Positions 16,680-25,092 of a stretch of 64,000 nucleotides of DNA are shown here, one piece after another; the stretch's first letter is position 1; each line of letters starts with the position of its first letter. The notes beneath the pieces are model-generated. The model was not told the origin of the DNA. It was given only the letters and a program-made list of their open reading frames with translations, and did not search any database. The stretch comes from Acidithiobacillus sulfuriphilus (GTDB lineage Bacteria; Pseudomonadota; Gammaproteobacteria; Acidithiobacillales; Acidithiobacillaceae). The DNA lies in NCBI RefSeq assembly GCF_003721225.1, contig NZ_RIZI01000194.1:5181-69180 (forward strand), given 5' to 3'. Position numbers and translations under genes: made by a program.

Positions 16680-17413
16680 ATGGTCCGGGACAGCGTCATG
16701 GAGGATATGCGCAAAGGTTTGAGCCGGGGCTTCACACCCCTCTACACCACGGTCAGGACCTAGCGCCCTTGAATAAAGGATATTTCATGGCCCGGTGGGC
16801 GGCGGGACTACTACGGGTCCTGGGCTCCCCAGTGGTTCAGACTCTACCACAAACCGACATCCGCATCCTCAACCCCACCCAAGAGGCCTTTGCCGACTTC
16901 GCCGAGCAGACCCGCGATACCTCCGGGGCCTGGGTCAGGGCCATCCCCGTGGACCATCTGGGCTATCGCCAGACCAGCCTGGGCAGTGGCAGCGGCCTCC
17001 ATGTCCAGGACGCCACCCTCCTCAAGATCCAGGTCACCTACGTCCAGCCTCTCATCGTGCCCTTCATCAATCAGATCGGGCGGGGGGTCTACCACATCCA
17101 GGAGGGTCTGGGCCAACTCGGCGTGCCCCAGTTCTTCGGCATCCCCCTGCGCCCGGTCATCGGCGTCGACGGCCAGACCCGCTGGGGCATCTCCATGCAG
17201 GCCGAGGCGCTGATGCGCATGCAGAGCCCCGTACTCGCTCAGGACCTGCCCAGCAGGGTGAGTGTGGAGCAGGGGCAGGACGGCGGTTCTGGGGCTAACG
17301 GCCCAGGGGCCGGAGATTGGGAACCCATCCCTCCACCGCCCAGCGACCTGCCCAGCATTCCCGATTCCGACACACCGCCACCGGAGCACATCTGCAATAT
17401 CGGGCAGCAATAA
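16680..17413 (+). pseudogene. TadE-like pseudopilin, copy 2, truncated and frameshifted
   Basis: Homology to copy 1 begins at VRDSVMEDMRKGLSRGFTPLYT, without the leader and membrane helix. It breaks at about 16747 because one C of ACCCACGG is missing (here ACCACGG). It then continues in another frame through LAPLNKGY and DIRILNPTQEAFADF to the stop at 17413. The C-terminal ~180 residues are nearly identical to copy 1. An ATG at 16787 with AAAGGA six bases upstream could still produce a 208-residue protein without a prepilin leader. Whether this remnant is expressed is unknown. It is followed 29 bases later by the second muramidase fusion. Confidence 0.75.
16856..17232 (+). repeat. Direct repeat of the pilin segment, copy 2
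   Basis: Second copy of the segment at 13787-14160. The net length difference is 3 bases and the reading frame is kept. The high identity points to a recent duplication or to gene conversion. Confidence 0.9.
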
Positions 17414-17442
17414 CCAGCACTAAAAAAACGGAGGAGCGAAGC

Positions 17443-18663
17443 ATGTCATACACCATGACCCAAAAGACGCAAGACGGGCTCGGTGGTCTGTTGCTTCTGG
17501 GCGTGATCCTCACGCAGGGAGCGGATGCAGCCACCTATGAAACCTCCTTCTATTGCGCAAAGGCCACTACTGCGACAGAAAACACGATATGCCATGACGA
17601 GCACTTGGCTGCACTAGACCGGCAAATGGCAAAAAGCTATGGTCAGTTGACCGTCACCATGAGGCAAGCAGGCAACTACACCGAAGCGCTCCAGTACGTG
17701 ACCGAGTCCCAGAAAAAATGGCTCCAAGAACGCAACGCCTGCAGGGCAGACACCCTCTGCATCACCAATGCCTATGGACTCCGTCTAGCTATACTCAACG
17801 GCTGCTACCTCCCGGATAAGCCCGCTGCACAGCCCGCGCCCACTCCGCAGCCCAAACCATGCTCGCCAACTGATCGGGTGGACTACAATTTTATAAAAAA
17901 GAGTGAAGGCGCCATGCTTGACTTCTATGTGCCGGGAGCATTTAAGGCCAATATCGAAACTGGCAAAAATCTAGGACCGCGATATCAAAAGAATAAAAAA
18001 ACCGGCGATCTCGAGCAAAGAGCCATGGCGGCCAGTGGAGTCACGGTAGGGGAAGGTGTGGATCTTGGGCAGCAAACCATCGACAATCTAAGGCGCTACA
18101 TGGAAATAGAGGAGAAGAAATATGGGAAGCCTGATAGCGTCAAAATAGAAAATATACTATTCCAGGTAGAGCCATACATTGGCTTAAAAAAAGAAGCTGC
18201 AGTGAATGCACTAAATGACTACTACGACAAAAATAATAAGATCTATCCGACCCTAAGAAAGGCAGATGCCGATTTTATTTCATCGGCAGTCAAACACGGT
18301 TATGCCGAAGACGCCGCGGCACTATTCAACAAGAATGCCAATCCAAAAATGAATTTCTGGGCTTTACCTAGCGCCGTGCAGACCACCCTCACCGACATGA
18401 AATACCATTCCTATATCTCCAGCGTCGCCCAACATTACTATCGGGCGGACTGGGAGGGGGCCGCGGCTGAGTTCGAGACCCTTGCCACCGGGAAATATGC
18501 CCAATATAAAGCCCGTTTTCAGGCACGCGCCCAGATCCTGCGCGATGCCATCACGGATCAATCCCTACCAAAACAGGGTGATCCCTGTGCCCCGAAGAAA
18601 ACACCTGTCGCCTTCAATCGTTCCCTATGGTGGGAAAGCCAGCGAGGACCCCGTTGGGCGTGA
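17443..18663 (+). CDS. Secreted LprI-pesticin-type muramidase fusion, copy 2
   Basis: A 406-residue homologue of the protein at 14372-15595. It aligns over the full length with roughly half the residues identical by eye. The ATG at 17443 follows GGAGGAG. The signal peptide ends GADA. The LprI-like head (FYCAKATTATENTIC, TEALQYVTESQKKWLQERNAC) and the pesticin-type part (IKKSEGAMLDFY, SGVTVGEGVDLGQQ) keep the Glu, Thr and Asp candidates. From about 17560 to 18400 the base composition is clearly more AT-rich than the neighbours, with many AAA and ATA codons. The final LPKQGDPCAPKK segment is shared with copy 1. The composition suggests recent acquisition. Confidence 0.75.
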   Translation: MSYTMTQKTQDGLGGLLLLGVILTQGADAATYETSFYCAKATTATENTICHDEHLAALDRQMAKSYGQLTVTMRQAGNYTEALQYVTESQKKWLQERNACRADTLCITNAYGLRLAILNGCYLPDKPAAQPAPTPQPKPCSPTDRVDYNFIKKSEGAMLDFYVPGAFKANIETGKNLGPRYQKNKKTGDLEQRAMAASGVTVGEGVDLGQQTIDNLRRYMEIEEKKYGKPDSVKIENILFQVEPYIGLKKEAAVNALNDYYDKNNKIYPTLRKADADFISSAVKHGYAEDAAALFNKNANPKMNFWALPSAVQTTLTDMKYHSYISSVAQHYYRADWEGAAAEFETLATGKYAQYKARFQARAQILRDAITDQSLPKQGDPCAPKKTPVAFNRSLWWESQRGPRWA

Positions 18664-18697
18664 GTTTTTACCTCTACTGCAGTTCAGGAGATTCAGC

Positions 18698-19672
18698 ATG
18701 ATACGACAACTTATTTCCGGCACAGCAACTTGCGTGGCCATAACCTTCAGTTGGAGCGCGGGCGCAGCAGACATGTCCCTCAACTGCCCGGCCGTCGCTG
18801 CCCAAACCCAAGACAGCTATGCGCGCGGCTGCAACCCACCATTGACCCCGCTGCAGGATGCCATTTGCAATTATAAGCCCAAGGTATGGACCGACAGTCT
18901 CCTGACCTTGGATTCTACCGTAGGCGTCCACTACGTCCGCGATTTGCGTGCTGCCGGCGCAGGCACACCCCAATGCAAGGATTTGCTCGAAAGCCACAAG
19001 GCCTACGAGAAAGAACTCCAAGGCTGCGGCAGCAACGGAGACTGTGTTCTCAAGGTCATAAGGAATTGGGCTGGGATATTATCGCACGTTGAAGATCGCC
19101 TGCGCCCTCCTCTGAACGAGGCGGCCCTGAAGAAATTCGCCGGGGGGATGAAGTTCCTCGATGGTCAACAGACGATCTCCCTGCTGAAACGCCTGGAACA
19201 AGGCATGGATCTCTACCCTCTGCCACAGGTGGCGTTACCCAACGGTAACGTCCTGGTCTGGGGTTTCCAACCCCACAATGCGCAAGTGCAGTCGCTGGCC
19301 GTGGTCAATCGCCAGGGTGCGGTGCAGCTCCTCGGCATCGTGGATAGGCTTTATCTGGCTCTGCCCTCAGGAAAAACTCAATGGGAGCCTGGGAAAGACG
19401 CACGGATCGCCCTTTTCGTTCGCGATCCGGCTGTCCTGAACCAGAATTTGTCCGCCATCCGCGCCTGGGCGGCGGCCAGCATCCTGGGCTTCAATCAGGA
19501 TTGTCCGGGCAAGGATCAGACCCGCTGCCAGGCGGCTGCAAAGCTCCCCCTGCCTATCCAGGCTTATAACCTGAATTGCACGGCCGCCAAGGACAAAATC
19601 ATCAACCAGCACTGCGCCATTTCCTTGCCGCAAGTGCCGGATAACGTCTCTCCAGGATTATTCTGGCAGTGA
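18698..19672 (+). CDS. Secreted cysteine-rich protein with LprI-like head, copy 2
   Basis: A 324-residue homologue of the protein at 15631-16602. The ATG at 18698 follows CAGGAG. The signal peptide ends SAGA. Cysteine positions match copy 1 (LNCPAVAA, GCNPPLTPLQDAIC, QCKDLLESHKAYEKELQGC, DC). The orphan C-terminal domain shares LYPLPQVALPNGN, GFQPHNAQVQSLAVVNRQGAVQLLG and the ending SPGLFWQ. Function is unknown. It always follows the muramidase fusion here (35 and 34 bases), so a stable pairing of the two is likely. GC content returns towards the genome average within this gene. Confidence 0.7.
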   Translation: MIRQLISGTATCVAITFSWSAGAADMSLNCPAVAAQTQDSYARGCNPPLTPLQDAICNYKPKVWTDSLLTLDSTVGVHYVRDLRAAGAGTPQCKDLLESHKAYEKELQGCGSNGDCVLKVIRNWAGILSHVEDRLRPPLNEAALKKFAGGMKFLDGQQTISLLKRLEQGMDLYPLPQVALPNGNVLVWGFQPHNAQVQSLAVVNRQGAVQLLGIVDRLYLALPSGKTQWEPGKDARIALFVRDPAVLNQNLSAIRAWAAASILGFNQDCPGKDQTRCQAAAKLPLPIQAYNLNCTAAKDKIINQHCAISLPQVPDNVSPGLFWQ

Positions 19673-19731
19673 GGCGGCGGATTTTTGATTTGTAACAGCA
19701 CGCATGTTCCACTGATAGAAGGAGCGTATCC

Positions 19732-20439
19732 ATGTCCCTAAGCACCCTATTCCTAAACACCCCATCCCGTTTTGGCGCGTTGCTGATCCTGTCCACCGCG
19801 CTATGGAGCGCCCCCGCCCTGGCACAGACCGGCCTGCCCGCCGCCCAATGCAGCCGCGCGACCACTCCCACGGAAGGAGCCATCTGCGCCAACCAAGAAC
19901 TCCGCGCCCTGGACACGGAACTTGCCGAGGCCTATCACCATGCCTTGGCCGCTACTAAAAAGGATAGCAACGAGCGTCAAATACTCATTGCCGACCAGCG
20001 ACAGTGGCTTGCCATGCGTGATGCTTGTAAGGCGAATGTCGGGTGGTTGGCGGCGGCGTACCGCGAGCGTCTGGCGCAATTGCATCCAGGGGCTGTGCTG
20101 GAGCTATCTCCGATCGCGCTTCCCCAGTTCCTGGCGAAGCACCCAGACGCGGTCATTCAACTCACCAGTCAAAGTCCGGGCTGTAAATATTGTACGGACC
20201 AAGATCGCAGGATTTTCGCTGAGGTGGCGGCGCATCTGCCCGCGCATGTGGCCATCGCCCGGGTAGAGTGGACACCATGGTACCTTTTTCCCAAGGAAAC
20301 TGCTTCGCTCACCGGATCCATGCCGGGAATTCCAATGATCGCGATATTGCGTAATGGGAAGGTGGTCGATCGCATTACAGGTGCGCAGATAGACCCGGCA
20401 TTGCTATCCCAAGCCATGGCCTCGGTGTTTCGGGAGTGA
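19732..20439 (+). CDS. Secreted LprI-thioredoxin-fold fusion
   Basis: A 235-residue exported protein with signal peptide ending APALA. The ATG follows GAAGGAG. Residues about 38-118 are LprI-like (QCSRATTPTEGAICANQELRALD, RQWLAMRDAC, AAYRERLAQL). Residues about 125-235 form a thioredoxin-like fold. SPGCKYC gives a CxxC redox pair, GIPMIAIL gives the cis-Pro loop, and NGKVVDRITG matches the thioredoxin C-terminal strand. It could reduce or isomerise disulfides in the cysteine-rich neighbours. It ends the island, 59 bases after copy 2 of the cysteine-rich protein. Confidence 0.75.
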   Translation: MSLSTLFLNTPSRFGALLILSTALWSAPALAQTGLPAAQCSRATTPTEGAICANQELRALDTELAEAYHHALAATKKDSNERQILIADQRQWLAMRDACKANVGWLAAAYRERLAQLHPGAVLELSPIALPQFLAKHPDAVIQLTSQSPGCKYCTDQDRRIFAEVAAHLPAHVAIARVEWTPWYLFPKETASLTGSMPGIPMIAILRNGKVVDRITGAQIDPALLSQAMASVFRE

Positions 20440-20501
20440 TCGGGCTTAGGCAAAGACGCCCGCTCATCTCCCAAGAGACTGAACGGCGGCGCCCATGGGG
20501 C

Positions 20502-21119
20502 CTAGAAGGGCGTGCCGGCGCGTGAGGCCAGCCACATGCCTCCCATGATCATCCCGAGGAGGATGGCGACCACCACTCCGATGACGGCGATCACCGCAGT
20601 GTAGGCGCCCGCTTTTTGCGCCGGGCACCGCATGGTCAGGGGCAAGCCGAGGAAGAGCTGATAGATGGCGTACACCCATGCGGCGAGGCTCACCAGGGCG
20701 CCGAGAAAGGGCACGGGGAGCGCCTGAAAGACCCCCGCAAGCCAGACCGGCGTAAAGGCGTAGGCCACGGTCTTGGTGGCCTGGGCAAGATCGGGCTGGC
20801 CATCAAAGGACTTGGCCAGGGCCATGGTGGCCCAGGCCAGGACCGCCACCAGGGCGATTTGAAGAATATAGCCCATGACCAGGTTTTGGATGACAAAGGG
20901 ACCGACACCTCCCATACCGAGCATGGTCGCAGGGCCCATCATCCGTGACCACATCAACGCAGCCCCTATGCTGGAGAATACGGCTGGAATGGCCGCCAGC
21001 CACAAGATCCAGCCCATGTAGAGGGCGCGGATGGAAGTCGTCTCGCCGGCAATCTGCGGCCAGATCTCTTTGGGCTTGGTCAGGATGGCCATGAGGCGCT
21101 GCACGGATGGTGTCTGCAT
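20502..21119 (-). CDS. Yip1-domain membrane protein
   Basis: A 205-residue multispanning protein. The ATG at 21119 follows GGAGGGAG. About five hydrophobic helices follow an N-terminal cytoplasmic segment (RLMAILTKPKEIWPQIAGE). The arrangement and the TKTVAYAFTPVWLAGVFQALP segment fit the bacterial Yip1 family. No function is established for these proteins in bacteria. It converges with the LprI-thioredoxin gene. Confidence 0.8.
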   Translation of the reverse strand: MQTPSVQRLMAILTKPKEIWPQIAGETTSIRALYMGWILWLAAIPAVFSSIGAALMWSRMMGPATMLGMGGVGPFVIQNLVMGYILQIALVAVLAWATMALAKSFDGQPDLAQATKTVAYAFTPVWLAGVFQALPVPFLGALVSLAAWVYAIYQLFLGLPLTMRCPAQKAGAYTAVIAVIGVVVAILLGMIMGGMWLASRAGTPF

Positions 21120-21359
21120 GACTGCTCCCTCCTCAGTTGAGCCTGTCGCAACAGTGTGGGTTATGGCGAAGCCGGGAGTCAAGCCGTCCGCTCCGGCTAC
21201 CGCCATCCTCCGCAGTAGAGACAGATTGGCCCGATCTATGGGAGAATTTCATCGCCATCCTCGCCGGCTGCCGGCCAAGCGCCCGCCTAGGCGCCATGCC
21301 GATCGGCAAGGGACGGAGATTTTTGCTCCAACACATTGATCAAGAATACGGGACGAACC

Positions 21360-21659
21360 ATGAACCGTGACGACCAGGAAGCAGTGCAATCATTAATCCA
21401 TGAGTTCAGACAGACGCAGCCGGACATTTCGGCGACGGAGTTCGAGGTCTTCGCACAAAGACAATATGTTGCCAAAATAGAACGAAACAGAAAGCTTTCC
21501 ATAGCTGCGTCAGTGGTTACTTTTCCAACGATAATCGTGGTATTTTTTATTCCTGCCGTGTTTATCTGGATGGGCTATCAGTTTGGAAGAAAGAAAATAA
21601 TTGCCATCGAAGCCATTCGGCAATATGCGGACGAACTGAGGAGTCGTGAACACGGTTGA
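21360..21659 (+). CDS. Small membrane protein of unknown function
   Basis: A 99-residue protein with a polar N-terminal half (DDQEAVQSLIHEFRQTQPDISATEFEVFAQ), a basic patch (KIERNRKL) and one long or two short membrane segments (about 48-75), then a basic tail. No family was recognised. The ribosome site is weak (GGGACGAACC). It has its own AT-rich composition. Confidence 0.6.
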   Translation: MNRDDQEAVQSLIHEFRQTQPDISATEFEVFAQRQYVAKIERNRKLSIAASVVTFPTIIVVFFIPAVFIWMGYQFGRKKIIAIEAIRQYADELRSREHG

Positions 21660-21732
21660 TCCCGGATTCGGCCGTTGGGAATGGCATTCGTATCAGCTCG
21701 AATCACCGCAATGACCGATAACTGGAGGTACT

Positions 21733-22083
21733 ATGGCGGAAACGCAGAACCCCGTCCCTATCCTTACCATCAACGATTACCCGGGCATGCGGGTCGCGCG
21801 GGTCATCGGGCCGGTCTATGGCACCGGGGTCAGGTCCCGCAGCATCGTGGGCAACTTTCTGGGGAGCGTGCGCGCGGTCTTCGGCGGGAAGCAGGAAGGC
21901 TACCGCAAAATGATTGCCCAGACCCGCGACGATGCCTTGGCGCAACTCGCCGAACACGCACGGTCCCTTGGGGCCAACGCCGTCCTGGGCATGCGCTTCG
22001 ATTCCGGCGAATTCGATGCGGGGCAGGGGCAGGCCATGAATGAGGTAACGGCCTACGGTACCGCCGTGGTGGTGTCCGAGTAG
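21733..22083 (+). CDS. YbjQ/UPF0145 family protein
   Basis: A 116-residue cytoplasmic protein with the YbjQ pattern. ARVIGPVYGTGVRSRSIVGNFLGSVRAVFGG is followed by YRKMIAQTRDDALAQLAEHARSLGANAVLGMRFDS, ending VTAYGTAVVV. The family forms pentamers of unknown function and is sometimes called heavy-metal-binding without direct proof. TGGAGG lies 6 bases before the ATG. Confidence 0.9.
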   Translation: MAETQNPVPILTINDYPGMRVARVIGPVYGTGVRSRSIVGNFLGSVRAVFGGKQEGYRKMIAQTRDDALAQLAEHARSLGANAVLGMRFDSGEFDAGQGQAMNEVTAYGTAVVVSE

Positions 22084-22167
22084 GCTGGCAAAGCCGGCGC
22101 TGCCGATGAATTGTTACCCAGGGGGCATCCGACTAGCGATTGCGATAGCTTGAGGGGCTGGTCAATG

Positions 22168-22188
22168 GCAAAGCGATAACGGCTTTGC
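22168..22188. repeat. 7-bp stem-loop upstream of the GGDEF-EAL gene
   Basis: GCAAAGC (22168-22174) pairs with GCTTTGC (22182-22188) around the loop GATAACG. It ends 15 bases before the ATG at 22204 and could hide its poor ribosome site or bind a regulator. Confidence 0.45.
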
Positions 22189-22203
22189 TATCTTCCCAGC
22201 CAA

Positions 22204-25092
22204 ATGGCTGAAAAAATGGAGCCGCGCCCGGTGATCCTGGAAACACAGCAGTCCCAGGAGCAATTTTATCGTAGCCTGCTGGCCATGGGGCGCATCCTGC
22301 GGGATAGTCTGGAAGACGCCGTTGATACCGTATTCCAGCGCGTGGCCGAACGACTGGCAGCGGATCTGGATCTGCCCGTGGTGTGGATCGGTCGCCTAGG
22401 ACCCGGGGCTACCTGGGTGCAGGTGGTGGCGACCGCGGGCGCTGCGCGGGAGTACACGGAGGGCCTGCGCATCAGTAGCTTGGCAGACATCCCCGAAGGG
22501 CAGGGGCCGGGAGGGCGAGTCCTGCGTTCGGGCGGGGGAGTGACTGCCGGCGATGTGGTGAATGCGCCGGACTTCGCCCCGTGGCGAGAGCGGGCCATCC
22601 GCTTTGCGCTGGGTGGCAATATGACGGCCGCCGCGACCGTGGGGGACGGCGGCCAGGTGATCATCGGGCTTTTTCATCACATCGGTGGTGCTTTCCCCGG
22701 GGCTACGGCACCCTTGATGACGGGTCTGGTCCAGGACTTGGCGGCCTTCCTCCGACAACAGGCCACGGCCAAGGATTATGTCCGCCTCCAGTCCTACCAG
22801 GAAGCGGCCATAGCCGCACAACAGGAGCTCCTCCGCCAGGAAAACCCCCAGGCCATGTATCAACGGCTGGTGGACATCGTGGTGGCGCAGACCGCAGCCA
22901 TCGGGGCGTATATCGTTACCCTGGTGGCCGACGGCGAGGGGCTCGGCATCGTGGCGATGGCGGCCGATGACCCGACGCTCTGTACTGCCATGGAACAAGT
23001 CTACATCGCGCAGGATCTCCGCAATGGCGCCCATAGAGATGTCCTGGCTAGCCTGGCCTTCCGCGAAAAATCCCCCCAAGGCCCGGTGGGCTCCCCCTTA
23101 TCCCCCGACATGCAAGCCCTGCAGCGCCACTATCCGGCCTTGTTGCGGATCCGTGGTGCCATGGCTTTTCCGGTCTTTGCCGGTGATGCAGCGGAGCCGG
23201 CCGCGGTGTTATTGATCCAGGCTGACGATCCCGGGCATTTCACGCCCCCGCTGCAGCAATTGCTGGCCCAACTGGCCACTAGCCTGGGGCTGGCCCTGTC
23301 GCAGTGGCGGCAGCATTGCGCCCTCATAGAGGCCGAGGCAGCCATCCATCAAATGGCTTTCTATGACGACCTCACCGGTCTACCCAATCGCCGTCTCCTC
23401 GAAAACCAACTGGAACAGGATATGGCCCGCTCCCAGCGGCACGGCAAGCTGCTGGCCGTATGCATGCTGGATCTGGATGGCTTCAAGCCCGTCAACGATA
23501 GCTACGGCCATGACGCCGGCGATGAGGTGCTGGCGGCCCTGGGACAACGCTTGCGCGCAGTCCTCCGCAAATCGGACTTCGTGGCCCGCCTGGGCGGGGA
23601 TGAATTCGTACTGCTGGTGGAGGACATTTCCGACCTGGGCGATCTCACCCGGGTTCTGGACAAGGCACAGACGGCCGTTACCACCCCCATCCCCCTGAGC
23701 AATGGAGCAGCCGTCCGGCTCCAGGCGAGCATCGGGGTATGCCTCCAACCCTTCGGCGAAGGAGAAACCGGCGATCAACTCCTGCGCCGTGCCGATCAGG
23801 CCCTTTACGAAAGCAAGGCCCACAAGGCCGACCGGGACCGCTCCTGGGTGTTCTTTGGCGAGGAGGTGGCACGGGAACGGCAGCGCACGCCAGCCCAACG
23901 GCTATTGGACGAAGGCGCTCTGGAGGTCTGGTATCAACCCATCCTCGCGAACCACTCCCGCAAGGTGGTGGGAATGGAGGCCCTGGCGCGGCTGCGGGAT
24001 CATGACGGGCGGATCCTCTATCCGGGGGAATTCCTGCCCCAGCTCGCAACGGAAGATCTGACCGATCTCAGCAGGCTGGTTCTGACCCAGGCACTGGCCG
24101 ATTTGGCTATTCTGGATACCCGGGGATGGTCTCTCTGGGTTTCTTTCAATGTGACCCCGGAGTCCTTCTGCGGGCAATGCGTGCCCTGCTTGCAGGGGGT
24201 CATTGCGGCGAGCGGGATCGATCCGTCCCGCATCACCCTGGAGATCCTGGAGGGCAGCGATTTTCTGGAGCGCGACACCGCGTTGTCCGTCCTGCACGAA
24301 ATCAAAGCGCTCGGCATCCGTCTGGCCCTGGACGACATTGGCAGCGCCTATGCCTCCCTGCTGCGCCTGAAGGAGTTGCCGGTCGATGAGATCAAGCTGG
24401 ACCAGGGCTTCATCCGCACCCTGGAAGCGCGGCCCCAGGACCTGCACTTTGTGAGGACCATTCAGGACCTGGCCATGGAGTTGAAGGTGGATCTGGTGGT
24501 GGAAGGGGTGGAAACGGAGGACATCCTGGACGCCATGATGACCACGGGAGCGCCCTATCTCCAGGGCTATGTCATATCCCGGCCCATTCCCTTTGCCCAA
24601 CTGGAGCCGTTTCTTGCCGGGTATTCCTGTCCCGATCATGACCTGCCCAAGAGCCTTTTCGGATTCTATGCCGGCACGTTGAGCTCCCACAGCGCCATCA
24701 AGAAGATGCTCATGATCAACCCCTCGGAAATGAATCCCGAGACCTTGGGGAATGCCAGGCACTGCCGCGGACACGGCGTGCTGCATCGCCTAGGATATGG
24801 CGATGACAGCCATTTGCTGCAATTGCATGACAATTATCATCGCGCCCTGGGCGACGCGGCCGAAAATGCCACAGAATCATTCAAAAACCATGGATGGGAT
24901 GCGGTGGAGGAGTCGCTGGAACTCTTTCTGGCGGCGGTCATGAGCGAGTGGCGGATGGCGACCGGCAACGCTAAAACACACGCTCATGATGCTGCCGTCA
25001 TAACCCCACCATCCGCGCCTCCACGCCAAGTCCCTTCAACTTCTCCAGGATGGCGCGCGAGTCCACGCAACTCGGATCGTAGGCAACCTTGA
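22204..25092 (+). CDS. GAF-GGDEF-EAL cyclic-di-GMP enzyme with CZB-like tail
   Basis: A 962-residue soluble signalling protein. Two GAF-like sensory domains occupy about 20-180 and 200-370. The GGDEF domain (about 385-550) keeps GGDEF and an inhibitory RxxD site (RKSD five residues before it). The EAL domain (about 565-805) keeps MEALARL, FNVTPESF, EILEGSD, LDDIGSAYAS, IKLDQGF, VEGVET and QGY, so both synthesis and breakdown of c-di-GMP look possible. A tail at about 830-910 (SSHSAIKKML, CRGHGVLHRLG, LHDNYH) resembles the zinc-binding CZB domain, with His-Cys-His-His in order. No clear ribosome site precedes the ATG. The last 95 bases overlap a convergent gene. Confidence 0.9.
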   Translation: MAEKMEPRPVILETQQSQEQFYRSLLAMGRILRDSLEDAVDTVFQRVAERLAADLDLPVVWIGRLGPGATWVQVVATAGAAREYTEGLRISSLADIPEGQGPGGRVLRSGGGVTAGDVVNAPDFAPWRERAIRFALGGNMTAAATVGDGGQVIIGLFHHIGGAFPGATAPLMTGLVQDLAAFLRQQATAKDYVRLQSYQEAAIAAQQELLRQENPQAMYQRLVDIVVAQTAAIGAYIVTLVADGEGLGIVAMAADDPTLCTAMEQVYIAQDLRNGAHRDVLASLAFREKSPQGPVGSPLSPDMQALQRHYPALLRIRGAMAFPVFAGDAAEPAAVLLIQADDPGHFTPPLQQLLAQLATSLGLALSQWRQHCALIEAEAAIHQMAFYDDLTGLPNRRLLENQLEQDMARSQRHGKLLAVCMLDLDGFKPVNDSYGHDAGDEVLAALGQRLRAVLRKSDFVARLGGDEFVLLVEDISDLGDLTRVLDKAQTAVTTPIPLSNGAAVRLQASIGVCLQPFGEGETGDQLLRRADQALYESKAHKADRDRSWVFFGEEVARERQRTPAQRLLDEGALEVWYQPILANHSRKVVGMEALARLRDHDGRILYPGEFLPQLATEDLTDLSRLVLTQALADLAILDTRGWSLWVSFNVTPESFCGQCVPCLQGVIAASGIDPSRITLEILEGSDFLERDTALSVLHEIKALGIRLALDDIGSAYASLLRLKELPVDEIKLDQGFIRTLEARPQDLHFVRTIQDLAMELKVDLVVEGVETEDILDAMMTTGAPYLQGYVISRPIPFAQLEPFLAGYSCPDHDLPKSLFGFYAGTLSSHSAIKKMLMINPSEMNPETLGNARHCRGHGVLHRLGYGDDSHLLQLHDNYHRALGDAAENATESFKNHGWDAVEESLELFLAAVMSEWRMATGNAKTHAHDAAVITPPSAPPRQVPSTSPGWRASPRNSDRRQP

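Noticed and set aside
22168-22188. Hairpin before the GGDEF-EAL gene as a terminator of the YbjQ gene
   Set aside because: It lies 85 bases after that stop and lacks a T-run, so it is listed only as a stem-loop.
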